From: Bacteroidota bacterium
Lineage (GTDB): Bacteria > Bacteroidota > Bacteroidia > 2-12-FULL-35-15
Direction of reading: 5' to 3'
Length of the DNA stretch: 64,000 bases
Assembly: GCA_016722565.1 (NCBI GenBank)
Contig: JADKIU010000004.1
Span: forward strand, 62,001 to 126,000
Shown: one piece after another, positions 24,825-34,048 of the stretch
Position numbering within the stretch: the stretch's first letter is position 1
How the letters are laid out: every line of letters starts with the position of its first letter
Program-made: the position numbers and the translations under genes
The notes under the pieces: generated by a model
Told to the model about the DNA's origin: nothing
Databases searched by the model: none
Seen by the model: the letters and a program-made list of their open reading frames with translations, nothing else

Positions 24825-26168
24825 ATGAGCAAACTCAAAAAAGATGATAAAAAAACAATTCGCGCATGGACGTTCTATGACTGGGCGAATTCATCATTTC
24901 CGTTAGTGATTAATACAGCCATTTTTCCAACGTTTTACGAAGCACAAACAACTACTCGGGATGATGCCGGTGTTGTGCTAAACGATATGGTAAACGTAAT
25001 GGGATTTCAATTAAAAAATTCTGAGTTTTATTCTTACATCGTTTCACTCTCCCTAATCATCGTTTGTTTTACCGCTCCCATTCTTTCCGGTATTGCAGAT
25101 TATTCGGATAGCAAAAAGAAATTTCTTCGTTTTTTCTGTATCATGGGTTCTTTCTCATGTGCAGGCCTTTACTTTTTCGACAAAGACAGCATTGTCTCAA
25201 GTATGCTACCATTTCTTATTGCTACTGTCGGGTATTGGGGAAGTCTTGTTTTTTATAATGCCTATCTGCCGGAAATTGCTTCTGTTGAAAATCAGGATAA
25301 AGTGAGTGCGCGAGGATTTGCATTGGGTTATTTTGGAAGCTCCTTGTTGCTGATCTTAAATTTAGTGATGATTACAAAGTTTGAAGCTTTCGGATTTGAA
25401 ACCAAAGGCGAAGCAGTTCGTTTGGCATTCATCACTGTAAGTATCTGGTGGTTCGGATTTGCTCAAATTACGCTGAGAAGACTTCCTTCAGGCTCTTCAG
25501 AACATAAGAAATCAGAAGGTAATCCTTTTTCAAAAGGCTTCAGAGAGATTTCAAAAGTATGGAATGAATTAAAACACATTACGCGTATCAAGCGTTTTTT
25601 ATCTTCTTACTTTTTTTATAATATGGGAGTTCAAACAGTGATGTATATGGCTGTGTTGTTTGCAGCAAAAGAAATTAACTGGCCGGATGAAAAAACAAAA
25701 AGCACGAGTTTAATCATTAGTATACTATTAATTCAATTTTTAGGGATGGCAGGATCATTTCTTTTTTCTTTCGTATCCTCAAAAATTGGAAACATAAAAG
25801 CATTGGGTGTGGCCATTTTCTTCTGGGCATTGGTATGTGTGGGTGTGTTTCTGTTTGTAACAGAGCCGATGCATTTTTACATTACTGCAGTATGTGTTGG
25901 TTTGGTAATGGGAGGAACTCAGTCTCTGTCGCGTTCTACGTATTCAAAATTGTTGCCGCCTACAGAAGACCATGCCAGTTACTTTAGCTTTTTTGATGTG
26001 TTGGAAAAAGCCGGAATTGTTATCGGAACATTTTCATTTGGATTAATTGAAGGTATCACCGGTGGGATGAGAAATTCTGTGTTAGTTTTGATCGTGTTTT
26101 TTGTTATTGGTTTTCTGGTAATGTTAACCATTCCTAAAAGTAAAACCGTTGAAGCAGCTGATGAATAA
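24825..26168 (+). CDS. MFS transporter, Atg22/UMF1-like
   Basis: A 447-residue inner-membrane transporter with about 12 hydrophobic segments. The N-terminus RAWTFYDWANSSFPLVINTAIFPTFY is the signature of the UMF1/Atg22 (vacuole effluxer-like) branch of the major facilitator superfamily. The later GGTQSLSRSTYSKLLPP loop and the ASYFSFFDVLEKAG motif also fit. Substrates of bacterial members are mostly unknown; the yeast relative exports amino acids from the vacuole. It follows the OmpA gene by 22 bases, ending the run that begins with the penicillin acylase. Confidence 0.88.
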   Translation: MSKLKKDDKKTIRAWTFYDWANSSFPLVINTAIFPTFYEAQTTTRDDAGVVLNDMVNVMGFQLKNSEFYSYIVSLSLIIVCFTAPILSGIADYSDSKKKFLRFFCIMGSFSCAGLYFFDKDSIVSSMLPFLIATVGYWGSLVFYNAYLPEIASVENQDKVSARGFALGYFGSSLLLILNLVMITKFEAFGFETKGEAVRLAFITVSIWWFGFAQITLRRLPSGSSEHKKSEGNPFSKGFREISKVWNELKHITRIKRFLSSYFFYNMGVQTVMYMAVLFAAKEINWPDEKTKSTSLIISILLIQFLGMAGSFLFSFVSSKIGNIKALGVAIFFWALVCVGVFLFVTEPMHFYITAVCVGLVMGGTQSLSRSTYSKLLPPTEDHASYFSFFDVLEKAGIVIGTFSFGLIEGITGGMRNSVLVLIVFFVIGFLVMLTIPKSKTVEAADE

Positions 26169-26189
26169 TATTGAACCCACAATGATTCG

Positions 26190-26232
26190 TAAAATTTGTA
26201 ATTCGTAAATTCGCTTAGATTCTTAATTCGTA
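26190..26232. repeat. ATTCGTA-type intergenic repeat
   Basis: The gap before the Fe-S protein gene contains three ATTCGTA/ATTCGC words and ends TTCTTAATTCGTATATG, overlapping the start codon. It shares TTCTTAATTCGT with the complement of the gldA upstream region. Confidence 0.4.
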
Positions 26233-26233
26233 T

Positions 26234-26956
26234 ATGATTGTAGATATTTTTATTCCTTGTTTTATTGATCAAATTTATCCTGATACAGGATTGAATATGG
26301 TGAAAATTTTAGAAAAAGTAGGTTGTGGTGTGAACTATAATCCTGAACAAACATGCTGTGGACAACCCGCTTTTAATGCGGGATATTGGGATGACTGTAA
26401 AGAGGTTGGGGAAAAGTTTATTCGTGGGTTTCAAAACGACAGATACATTGTTTGTCCTTCTGCCTCGTGTGTAGGAATGATAAAAAATTATTATCCCGAA
26501 ATGTTTCACAATTCTGTTCTTCATAATGAATACAAACAAATTCAAAAAAATATTTTTGAGTTTTCCGATTTCATGGTGAACGTATTGAAGATTACGGATT
26601 TGGGTGCAACACTCAATGGGGTTGCTACCTATCATGATTCCTGTGCAGCATTGCGTGAGTATGGTATTAAACGTGAACCACGTGTTTTACTTGAAAAAGT
26701 GAGAGGTTTGGAATTGAGAGAAATGAAAGATTCTGAAACCTGCTGTGGATTTGGAGGAAGCTTCTCCGTGAAATTTGAACCAATTGCGGTGGGAATGGGA
26801 GATCAAAAATTAGAAAATGCATTGCAAACCGGTGCTGAGTATTTAATTTCTACAGATGTTTCCTGTTTGATGCACATAGATGGTTATGCTAAAAAAGCAG
26901 GAAAAAATATGAAGATGATGCACCTTTGTGATGTACTTGCTTCCGGATGGGACTAA
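26234..26956 (+). CDS. Cysteine-rich (CCG-domain) Fe-S protein, LutA/YkgE-like
   Basis: A 240-residue cytosolic protein with two CCG domains: TCCGQPAF near residue 36 and ETCCGFGGSFSVK near residue 172, plus intervening CPSASCVGM and DVSCLMHI motifs. This arrangement matches LutA/YkgE, a subunit of the L-lactate utilisation complex, and heterodisulfide-reductase-like subunits that bind [4Fe-4S] clusters. LutB and LutC, the usual partners, are not adjacent; the next gene is wecB, 18 bases on. It may therefore act alone or with distant partners. Confidence 0.83.
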   Translation: MIVDIFIPCFIDQIYPDTGLNMVKILEKVGCGVNYNPEQTCCGQPAFNAGYWDDCKEVGEKFIRGFQNDRYIVCPSASCVGMIKNYYPEMFHNSVLHNEYKQIQKNIFEFSDFMVNVLKITDLGATLNGVATYHDSCAALREYGIKREPRVLLEKVRGLELREMKDSETCCGFGGSFSVKFEPIAVGMGDQKLENALQTGAEYLISTDVSCLMHIDGYAKKAGKNMKMMHLCDVLASGWD

Positions 26957-26974
26957 TAATATTGATTGTTGAAA

Positions 26975-28123
26975 ATGATTAAGCTATTAACAATAATTGG
27001 TGCAAGACCGCAAATTATAAAAGCGGCAGCATTGAGCAGAGTCATAAAAAATAAATTCTCAACTAAAATTGAGGAAATAATTGTGCATACAGGTCAGCAT
27101 TACGATGATAATATGTCACAGATTTTTTTTGATGAACTCGATATTCCTCATCCGAACTACAATTTGAATGCAGGCTCTGGAACTCATGGAAAACAAACAG
27201 CCTTGATGATTGAAGGCATTGAGGAGATTCTCTTGAAAGAAAAGCCCAATTGCATTGTTCTTTATGGGGATACCAATTCGACTTTAGCAGGGGCTGTAGC
27301 TGCATCAAAAATTCAAGTTCCAATTATCCACATCGAAGCTGGATTACGGTCGTTTAATAAATCAATGCCGGAAGAAATTAATCGAATTATTTGCGACCGC
27401 ATATCTACGCTTTTGTTTTCACCAACAAAAGCCGGTTTTGATAATTTGGTAAAAGAAGGTTTTAAAAAGAAAAATACCGGACCATACACGTTTAATAATC
27501 CTAGAATTTATCATTGTGGTGATGTGATGTTCGATAATGCGTTGTTTTTTTCTTCGTTAACTCACCCAAAAAGTACGATTCTAAAAGATAATCAGCTGGA
27601 AGAAGGGAAGTATATTCTTGTGACCATTCATCGCAATAACAATACGGATGAACCGGAACGATTAAATGCTTTATTTCGTGCAATTAATAAGATTGCAGTT
27701 GATGATAAGATTAAAATGATGCTGCCTTTGCATCCACGTACTGCAAAGTTGTTAGCACAGAATCTATCCCCCGAACTTTATAGCACGATAAAAACTAGTG
27801 AATATATAAAGATTGTTTCGCCTGTTTCGTATCTTGAAATGATTGCATTGGAAAAAAATGCACGATTAATCATGACAGATTCCGGTGGCGTTCAAAAAGA
27901 AGCCTACTTCTTCAAAAAACCGTGTGTGATTTTGCGTTCTGAAACGGAATGGATTGAATTGGTGCGTTCAGGATCTGCCATCATTGCCGATGCAAATGAA
28001 AAGGAGATAGTAAAAGCGTATGAAAAGTTTAAAAAGACAAAAAGATTAAAATTTCCGGATTTGTTTGGAGATGGAAATGCCGCTGAATTTATCTGCGGAG
28101 AAATTGTAAAGAACATCCACTAA
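26975..28123 (+). CDS. wecB: UDP-N-acetylglucosamine 2-epimerase (non-hydrolysing)
   Basis: Interconverts UDP-GlcNAc and UDP-ManNAc, a precursor for capsule, O-antigen or other surface glycans. The 382-residue product has the N-terminal GARPQIIKAAALS motif, EAGLRSFNKSMPEEINR, the VTIHRNNNTDE UDP-binding block and DSGGVQKEAYFFKKP near the C-terminus, all typical of the GT-B-fold epimerases. I chose the ATG at 26975; a TTG at 26966 would add three residues. It heads a run of five tightly packed genes with one- to three-base gaps or overlaps, all apparently acting on amino sugars or glycans. Confidence 0.92.
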   Translation: MIKLLTIIGARPQIIKAAALSRVIKNKFSTKIEEIIVHTGQHYDDNMSQIFFDELDIPHPNYNLNAGSGTHGKQTALMIEGIEEILLKEKPNCIVLYGDTNSTLAGAVAASKIQVPIIHIEAGLRSFNKSMPEEINRIICDRISTLLFSPTKAGFDNLVKEGFKKKNTGPYTFNNPRIYHCGDVMFDNALFFSSLTHPKSTILKDNQLEEGKYILVTIHRNNNTDEPERLNALFRAINKIAVDDKIKMMLPLHPRTAKLLAQNLSPELYSTIKTSEYIKIVSPVSYLEMIALEKNARLIMTDSGGVQKEAYFFKKPCVILRSETEWIELVRSGSAIIADANEKEIVKAYEKFKKTKRLKFPDLFGDGNAAEFICGEIVKNIH

Positions 28124-28124
28124 A

Positions 28125-29432
28125 ATGCTACTGGTCTATACACATAAAATTACGCATCGTAATAAATATATCTTTAATCTTTTTTTTAAAGATACATTGG
28201 GTATCGATTTTGTGCTTACCACAGATATCGAACAATTTAAGGCAGCTGAGGGTGCCAAGTTAAGTTATACCAATAATCCTGTTGCGGATGAATTGTTTTT
28301 TACTTCCCGTAATTTGTTGTTTGAAACAGGAATAAATGAACAGAATATTTCTGTGTTTGATTACAACGAAAGCAAAGTTTTTTTTGCAACGGGTAAAGCT
28401 TCTTCGCTTCCTTTTGATGTATTTGCTGCCAGTTTTTATCTAGTGAGTCGCTATGAAGAATATCTCCCACACATTCGGGATGAACACGATCGCTTTGACG
28501 CCAAAGATAGTCTTGCATTTACAAATGGATTTCTACATAAGCCGATCGTGAATACCTGGATTATTTGGCTGCGTGAATTATTGCAAAAAAAATATCCTCA
28601 TCTAGTTTTTCCTAAAAAGAACTATGAGTTTGTTTCGACTATTGATATCGATAATGCGTATGCTTATCGTGAAAAAGGTTTCACCCGAAGCGTTGGCGGA
28701 TATTTAAAATCCATTTCGAAATTAGATTTTAAAGAAATAACGGAACGTACACGTGTGTTGTTCGGATTAGATAAAGATCCTTATGATACCTATGAATTTC
28801 AATTGGAAACGATTAAGAAATATAAATTGAAAACAATTTATTTTTTCTTGTTGGGCGATTATGGTGTGAATGATAAAAACTTACCAATTGAAAGTAAACG
28901 TTTTCAGTCACTTATAAAGATGTTGGGCGATTATGCTCAAATTGGAATTCATCCATCATATGGTTCCAATAAAAGTACACTTCAGTTGAAAAAGGAAGTA
29001 GAGCGTTTGTCGAAAGTATTGCATCGGGATATCACACAAAGTCGGCAACACTTTTTGAAACTTACACTTCCGGAAACCTATCGTAATTTAATTGATTTGG
29101 ATATTACCGATGACTATACCATGGGATTTGCTTCCCAGGTGGGTTTCAGAGCAAGTATCTGCACTGCGTTCAATTTTTATGATTTGGATACAGAGATGGA
29201 AACAAAACTGAAAATTCATCCTTTTGCAATTATGGAAGGAACATTGAAGTATAGCATGAAAGTGAGTCCGGAGGAAGCGATGAATAAAATTAAACCATTG
29301 ATTGATGAAGTAAAAAAGGTGGATGGTGTATTTATGAGTTTATGGCATAATGATACATTGAATGATCGAAAAATTTGGATTGGTTGGAGAAGTGTTTTTG
29401 AAAAAATGGTGCAGTACGCTGTCGAAAAGTAA
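28125..29432 (+). CDS. Polysaccharide deacetylase family protein (DUF7033-type N-terminus)
   Basis: A 435-residue protein without a signal peptide. The N-terminal ~160 residues (TDIEQFKAAEGAKLSYTNN..., PFDVFAASFYLVSRYEEYL) match the DUF7033 region that Bacteroidota polysaccharide deacetylases carry. The C-terminal part has NodB-like elements: STIDIDNAYAY near residue 170 with the metal/base Asp, GIHPSYGSN, and SLWHNDTL near the end. Likely activity is removal of acetyl groups from an amino sugar in a cell-surface glycan. It starts two bases after wecB. Confidence 0.82.
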   Translation: MLLVYTHKITHRNKYIFNLFFKDTLGIDFVLTTDIEQFKAAEGAKLSYTNNPVADELFFTSRNLLFETGINEQNISVFDYNESKVFFATGKASSLPFDVFAASFYLVSRYEEYLPHIRDEHDRFDAKDSLAFTNGFLHKPIVNTWIIWLRELLQKKYPHLVFPKKNYEFVSTIDIDNAYAYREKGFTRSVGGYLKSISKLDFKEITERTRVLFGLDKDPYDTYEFQLETIKKYKLKTIYFFLLGDYGVNDKNLPIESKRFQSLIKMLGDYAQIGIHPSYGSNKSTLQLKKEVERLSKVLHRDITQSRQHFLKLTLPETYRNLIDLDITDDYTMGFASQVGFRASICTAFNFYDLDTEMETKLKIHPFAIMEGTLKYSMKVSPEEAMNKIKPLIDEVKKVDGVFMSLWHNDTLNDRKIWIGWRSVFEKMVQYAVEK

Positions 29433-29435
29433 TAC

Positions 29436-30329
29436 ATGCTTAAAAAATTAGCTCTTAAATATGCTCCCGAATTTGTTCTTGAATGGGCAAAACAGTTGAA
29501 GAAAAATCAGCGCAGGAAAGAATTGGAACTGCAGAAGCAAGGAGGAAATGTTATTTCTAAGCAAAGGTTGGTTGCTGATCTTATAAAAATTGGAATCAAA
29601 AAAAATGATTCTGTTTTGGTACACAGTAGCTTGAGTAAGATTGGTTTTGTTGAAGGAGGGCCCAAAACAATTGTGGATGCACTGTTTGATGTTGTAGGTA
29701 AAGAAGGCACAATTTTATTTCCTTCTTTCCCGGCAATCGGTCGCAACAAAACACATCTGGAAGAACATCCTTTTTTTGATATCAACAATACCCCTTCTCA
29801 GATGGGAGCAGTTACCGAATATTTTAGAAAATTGGACGGTGTCTATCGCAGTTTTCATCCAACAGATGCGGTGTGCGCAAAAGGCCCTTTGGCTGAATTT
29901 TATACGAATTCTCATTTCGGACAATTAACTCCTTACAATGAACATTCTCCTTTCAGAAAGTTATGCAGTAAGAATGGAAAAATATTAATGTTAGGAACCA
30001 CTTTAAATGGCGCATGCACCAATCTTCATACCTTGGAAGATGCTGTGGAATTTAGATTCCCGGTATATGATGGAAAAATATTTGAGGTCGACATGGTGGA
30101 TATGCAAGGGAAAACATCTCAGATGAAAACAAAAGTGCACAACCCTGATTATTCGGCAAAAAGAAATTGTGATGCATTGAAACCAATGTTTGAAAAGGAG
30201 AATGTGTTAGTAAACGAAAAAATTGGTGAGGCAAACAGTATGCTAATTGATGCGAATAAAATGCTGGAGGTGATGATTAAGAATTATAACGAAAAAGGAG
30301 TGACAATGTACACTCCGTATGGAAACTAA
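29436..30329 (+). CDS. AAC(3)-family N-acetyltransferase
   Basis: A 297-residue acetyl-CoA-dependent transferase with the aminoglycoside 3-N-acetyltransferase fold. Visible are VLVHSSLSKIGFVEGGP, GTILFPSF, FHPTDAVCAKGP, and the NGKILMLGTTLNGACTNLHTLED block with the catalytic His/Asp-type environment (FHPT). In this setting, between two deacetylase-like genes and behind wecB, the natural substrate is more likely an amino sugar (for example a deacetylated sugar nucleotide or glycan) than an antibiotic. It starts three bases after the preceding gene and abuts the next one directly. Confidence 0.82.
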   Translation: MLKKLALKYAPEFVLEWAKQLKKNQRRKELELQKQGGNVISKQRLVADLIKIGIKKNDSVLVHSSLSKIGFVEGGPKTIVDALFDVVGKEGTILFPSFPAIGRNKTHLEEHPFFDINNTPSQMGAVTEYFRKLDGVYRSFHPTDAVCAKGPLAEFYTNSHFGQLTPYNEHSPFRKLCSKNGKILMLGTTLNGACTNLHTLEDAVEFRFPVYDGKIFEVDMVDMQGKTSQMKTKVHNPDYSAKRNCDALKPMFEKENVLVNEKIGEANSMLIDANKMLEVMIKNYNEKGVTMYTPYGN

Positions 30330-31322
30330 ATGAATATTTACTTGACACTCGACTATGAAATTTACTTTGGTGAAAACCATGGTACGGTAGAGAAGTGTAT
30401 CATTTATCCTACCTCTGAATTAATTCGAATAGCTGAAAAACACAATGTACGGTTTAACTTTTTTGTTGATTGTGGCTTTATTCTGAAGTTAAACGAGTAT
30501 CGTGAAAAGTTTCCTGTCCTTGAAAAAGATTATAAAGCAATTACTGAACAGGTAAAGTATTTGTCAAATACCGGGCATGATATTCAATTGCACATTCATC
30601 CCCACTGGGAGGATAGTTATTTTGATGGAAAACGTTGGGTGATTGATGTAAAACGTTATAAACTAGCTGATTTTAGTGATGTAGAGATTGCAGACATTGT
30701 TGTTCGTTATAAAAAAGTGCTTGTTGATTTAACAAATAAAAATATATTTGCTTTTCGAGCTGGCGGTTGGTGTCTGCAACCTTTCACTATGCTTTCCAAG
30801 GTGTTTAAAGAGAATAAAATAACATTGGATAGTAGTGTTTTCCGCAACGGTTATTTCAGTTCCAAGCAATATGCCTATGATTTCAGAAATGCTCCGGAAA
30901 AAGATATTTACCGGTTTGAAAACGATGTGGTTGTTGAAGATAAAAATGGTTTTTTTACCGAGCTGCCTATCAGTCCGATTAAAAATTCACCGCTCTTTTT
31001 CTGGATGTTATTTTTGTTGGGCAGAAAAAATCCATTCCTGCACAAACCTTTGGGCGATGGCCAGGCAATGCCTGCACCCGGATACAGAAAAAAATTATTG
31101 ACAAAGTTTACAAACAATCCGGTTTCGGTGGATGGATATAATTCAAGTCTTCTTCAAAAAGCGTTAGGTGGCTTGTCCAAGAAAAAATGTGAACACATGG
31201 TCATCATAGGTCACCCCAAAGCATTGTCGCGCTATTCGATTCAAAAAATCGAAGAATTTGTAATTAGAAATAAAGAAAAAATAATTTCACGACCTATACC
31301 AATATCTTTGGAAAATAAATGA
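30330..31322 (+). CDS. Polysaccharide deacetylase-like (NodB-fold) protein
   Basis: A 330-residue cytosolic-looking protein with metal-site features of the NodB superfamily: LTLDYEIYFGE at the N-terminus (Asp/Glu), the HDIQLHIHPHWED motif (H-x3-H-like) near residue 90 and AFRAGGWCLQP around residue 145. The C-terminal third ends MVIIGHPKALSRYSIQKIEEF, the usual late His. No membrane segment or signal peptide is seen. It begins on the base after the preceding stop and overlaps the next gene by ATGA. A deacetylase or related hydrolase acting on the product of this cluster is the simplest reading. Confidence 0.75.
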   Translation: MNIYLTLDYEIYFGENHGTVEKCIIYPTSELIRIAEKHNVRFNFFVDCGFILKLNEYREKFPVLEKDYKAITEQVKYLSNTGHDIQLHIHPHWEDSYFDGKRWVIDVKRYKLADFSDVEIADIVVRYKKVLVDLTNKNIFAFRAGGWCLQPFTMLSKVFKENKITLDSSVFRNGYFSSKQYAYDFRNAPEKDIYRFENDVVVEDKNGFFTELPISPIKNSPLFFWMLFLLGRKNPFLHKPLGDGQAMPAPGYRKKLLTKFTNNPVSVDGYNSSLLQKALGGLSKKKCEHMVIIGHPKALSRYSIQKIEEFVIRNKEKIISRPIPISLENK

Positions 31323-32238
31323 TTCAGTATTTAGAGCATAAAAAGATAAATAAAAAAAAGTGGGACGAATGTATTAGCAATGCTGGTAATTCTTCTGTTT
31401 TTGTTTATTCCTGGTATTTGGATGTTGTCTCCGAAGATTGGTCTGCCTTGGTTTTAAACGATTATGAGGCTGTTTTTCCGATTGCTTCAAAATCGAAATA
31501 TAAAATCAACTATGTGTATCAACCTTTTTTTACACGTTATTTTGGTGTGTTTTCGAAACAAAAATAAGTGCAAAACTGATTTCTGAATTTGTTGAAGCAA
31601 TTCCTGAAAAGTTTAAGTACATGGAGTTTTGTTTGCAGGAAGGCCAAACAATTTCATCCAAAGCATTTGAGCTCAACGAAAAGAAATATCAGTTGTTGGA
31701 TTTAAATGTGAAGCACGAAATTTTGTTTAAAGAGTATTCTGACAATGCCAAACGAAACATCAAAAAAGCAATAAAAGCCGGTTTGAAAATTCGCCCGGAT
31801 ATCGCACCTGAAAAAATTGTACAATTATTCAAAACAACAAAAGGAAACGAATTGGAGGTTTTTAGTCCGCAAGACTATAGAACCTTGATTCAGTTGATGG
31901 ATATGTGCAATGACCTCAAAAAAGGACAATCGATTGCCATTTATGATGGAGATAAGTTGTGTGCAGCAGCCTTTTTTATGTTTTCGAACAATCGATTTAC
32001 ATTTTTGAAAAGTGGGGTGACAGACGATGGCAAGGCAAAAGGGGCAATGCATTTGCTTTTCGACTACTTCATCAAGGAAAACTCGGGTAAAAAGTATCAG
32101 CTTGATTTTGGTGGCTCTTCCGTAGAGAATGTGGCACGTTTTTACAAAAATTTCGGAGCGAAAGATTGCGTATATTTGCAGGTGAAACGCAACAATTTAC
32201 CCGCGTTGGTAAAATGGGTTAAATCTTTAAAAAAATAG
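31319..32238 (+). CDS. FemAB/GNAT-like acyltransferase, interrupted by a frame break
   Basis: Two frames join into a protein of about 306 residues. The first 80 residues (MIQYLEHKKINKKKWDECI ... VYQPFFTRYFGVFSKQ) stop at 31565. The rest, in the +2 frame from about 31561 (ISAKLISEFVEAIPEKF...), continues through NIKKAIKAGLKIRPD, GDKLCAAAFFM, and LDFGGSSVENVARFYKNFGAKDC. The break lies in a run of five A (31560-31564); one extra A restores the frame. The C-terminal half shows a GNAT/FemAB acetyl- or aminoacyl-transferase fold of the kind seen beside Bacteroidota glycan genes. It overlaps the preceding gene by ATGA. Confidence 0.78.
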
Positions 32239-32241
32239 GTG

Positions 32242-32889
32242 ATGGTACATATCATTGGAGCAAACAATTCTGTTTTTAATCAGTTTATTTCAGAAATACG
32301 TGATGTAAACGTGCAAGGCGATAGTATGCGTTTTCGTAGAAATATGGAGCGTATGGGTGAGATTATGGCATATGAAATTAGCAAAACATTAAATTACGAA
32401 GTACAAGAATTCACAACGCCACTTGGTATCGCAAATGTATCGGTGCTGAAAGAACAGCCTGTGATTGCAACAATTTTGCGTGCAGGATTACCATTGCATA
32501 TTGGTATTTTAAACTATTTTGATAAAGGTGAAAATGCGTTTATTTCAGCCTATCGTAAACATCATAAAGATGGGAGCTTTGATATTCAAGTAGAATACAT
32601 GGCTTCGCCTGATTTGAATGCAAAAACATTAATTCTTTGTGATCCCATGTTAGCTTCAGGTTCATCCATGGTGTTGGCATATCAGGCCTTATTAAAAAGA
32701 GGAGTTCCGTTTCATACGCATATTGTTTCAGTCATTGCGAGTACAGAAGGATTGGAATATGTAAAAAAACATTTGCCTGCAAACGTTACATTGTGGGTAG
32801 GAGCGGTGGATGAAGAATTGACGGCACAATCGTATATCGTTCCCGGATTGGGCGATGCAGGTGATTTGTCTTTTGGTGTGAAAATTTAA
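32242..32889 (+). CDS. upp: Uracil phosphoribosyltransferase
   Basis: Salvages uracil to UMP using PRPP. The 215-residue product shows the family features: RRNMERMGEIMAYEIS near the N-terminus, ILRAGLPLHIGIL, the PRPP loop LCDPMLASGSS, and the C-terminal PGLGDAGDLSFGVKI that closes the uracil site. The ATG at 32242 is preferred; a GTG three bases earlier is possible. It follows the polysaccharide cluster on the same strand by only a few bases, but its job is unrelated. Confidence 0.93.
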   Translation: MVHIIGANNSVFNQFISEIRDVNVQGDSMRFRRNMERMGEIMAYEISKTLNYEVQEFTTPLGIANVSVLKEQPVIATILRAGLPLHIGILNYFDKGENAFISAYRKHHKDGSFDIQVEYMASPDLNAKTLILCDPMLASGSSMVLAYQALLKRGVPFHTHIVSVIASTEGLEYVKKHLPANVTLWVGAVDEELTAQSYIVPGLGDAGDLSFGVKI

Positions 32890-32900
32890 TAGATCGTGTT

Positions 32901-33380
32901 ATGGACTCCTGGTGGGAAATTGTTTCTGTTTTTTTATTGAGTACAGTAAAGTTCTTTTTCGGAGGAGTGCCAATGGCGTTAGGTTTTAATTTTTCGCATT
33001 GGGAAAGTATTATCGTGACAGCTGCAGGTGGATGTACCGGTGTTACTGTTTTTGTGTTTGCAAGTGATAAATTACTGGCCTTTTTCAAAAAAAGAGCTGC
33101 AATTAAAAGAAAAACAAATCCAAATCTTCCTCATAAGAAAAAGTTTACACGAACCAATAGAGTGATTATTGGCGTGAAACGGAAATTCGGATTGTTCGGG
33201 TTTTCACTAATCGTTCCATTTTTGATTCCAATTCCTCTGGGTTGTTTTTTAGCGGTTCGTTATTTCGATCATAAAATAAAGATTATATCTACCTTGTGTG
33301 TAGCAGTTGTTTTTTGGGCTGTTGCAGGTGCATTTTTATACAAACCTCTCTTTGATGCCATACGATACTATATTCTTTGA
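32901..33380 (+). CDS. Small integral membrane protein
   Basis: A 159-residue membrane protein with about four hydrophobic segments: residues 5-30, 35-58, 97-120 (FGLFGFSLIVPFLIPIPLGCFL) and 130-152. The long Lys/Arg-rich loop between (residues 65-95) predicts a cytoplasmic location. The GFSLIVPFLIPIPLG segment recalls the small multidrug-export family (COG2426), but the match is weak and I leave the function open. Its last 26 bases overlap the start of the following HAD gene, suggesting translational coupling. Confidence 0.6.
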   Translation: MDSWWEIVSVFLLSTVKFFFGGVPMALGFNFSHWESIIVTAAGGCTGVTVFVFASDKLLAFFKKRAAIKRKTNPNLPHKKKFTRTNRVIIGVKRKFGLFGFSLIVPFLIPIPLGCFLAVRYFDHKIKIISTLCVAVVFWAVAGAFLYKPLFDAIRYYIL

Positions 33381-34047
33381 TTTGGATCATACGCTTTGGG
33401 ACTTTAATACCAATTCGAATGAAGCACTTTCAGAAATCACATCAAAGTATCAGCTGATTGATAAAGGTGTAACCTCATTTGATCATTTCATGACAGAGTA
33501 TTTCGCAATCAACGAAACGTTATGGGAAGCCTATCGCAAAAATACCATCTCTAAAGAAACATTGCGCTACGATCGTTTTCATCAAGCATTAAAGAAGTTT
33601 GATATTGATGATTTCGAATTGGCTACTGCCATCGGAAACGATTATGTAAACAGTGCTCCTTATAAAACCAATCTTTTCCCCGATGCAATAGAAGTATTGG
33701 AATATCTCAACGGGAAATATACATTGCATATCATTACAAATGGTTTTGAAGAAGTTCAGCACCTGAAACTGAAGAATTCCAAAATAGATCATTATTTTAA
33801 AGATATAATAACTTCTGAACGCTCAGGTTTTAAAAAACCTGATGAGCGGATGTTTCATTTTTCGTTGAAAGAAACCAAAGCGAACCCTGATACTAGTATC
33901 ATGATTGGCGATAGTTTAGAGGCCGATATTTTAGGTGCAAAAAATGTGGGAATAAACCAGGTGTATTTTAATCCTGATGAACATAAACATTCCGAAGAGA
34001 TAACACACGAAATAAAAGGCTTAAAAGAATTGATTGGAATATTGTAA
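33355..34047 (+). CDS. HAD-superfamily nucleotidase, YjjG-type
   Basis: A 230-residue cytosolic phosphatase with the four HAD motifs: FFDLDHTLWDF (nucleophile Asp9 and Asp11), ITNGFEEVQ (motif II), the Lys in GFKKPDERMF (motif III) and IGDSLEADILGAKNVG (motif IV). The alpha-helical cap and length fit YjjG-like pyrimidine 5'-nucleotidases that clean up non-canonical nucleotides. Its neighbour upp is also in pyrimidine salvage, although a membrane-protein gene lies between. The ATG at 33355 lies inside the end of that gene (26-base overlap). Confidence 0.88.
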   Translation: MPYDTIFFDLDHTLWDFNTNSNEALSEITSKYQLIDKGVTSFDHFMTEYFAINETLWEAYRKNTISKETLRYDRFHQALKKFDIDDFELATAIGNDYVNSAPYKTNLFPDAIEVLEYLNGKYTLHIITNGFEEVQHLKLKNSKIDHYFKDIITSERSGFKKPDERMFHFSLKETKANPDTSIMIGDSLEADILGAKNVGINQVYFNPDEHKHSEEITHEIKGLKELIGIL

Positions 34048-34048
34048 A

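Noticed and set aside
29436..30329. AAC(3)-like gene as aminoglycoside resistance
   Set aside because: Its embedding in a tight glycan operon makes an amino-sugar substrate more likely; the family contains many non-resistance members. Resistance cannot be claimed from sequence alone.
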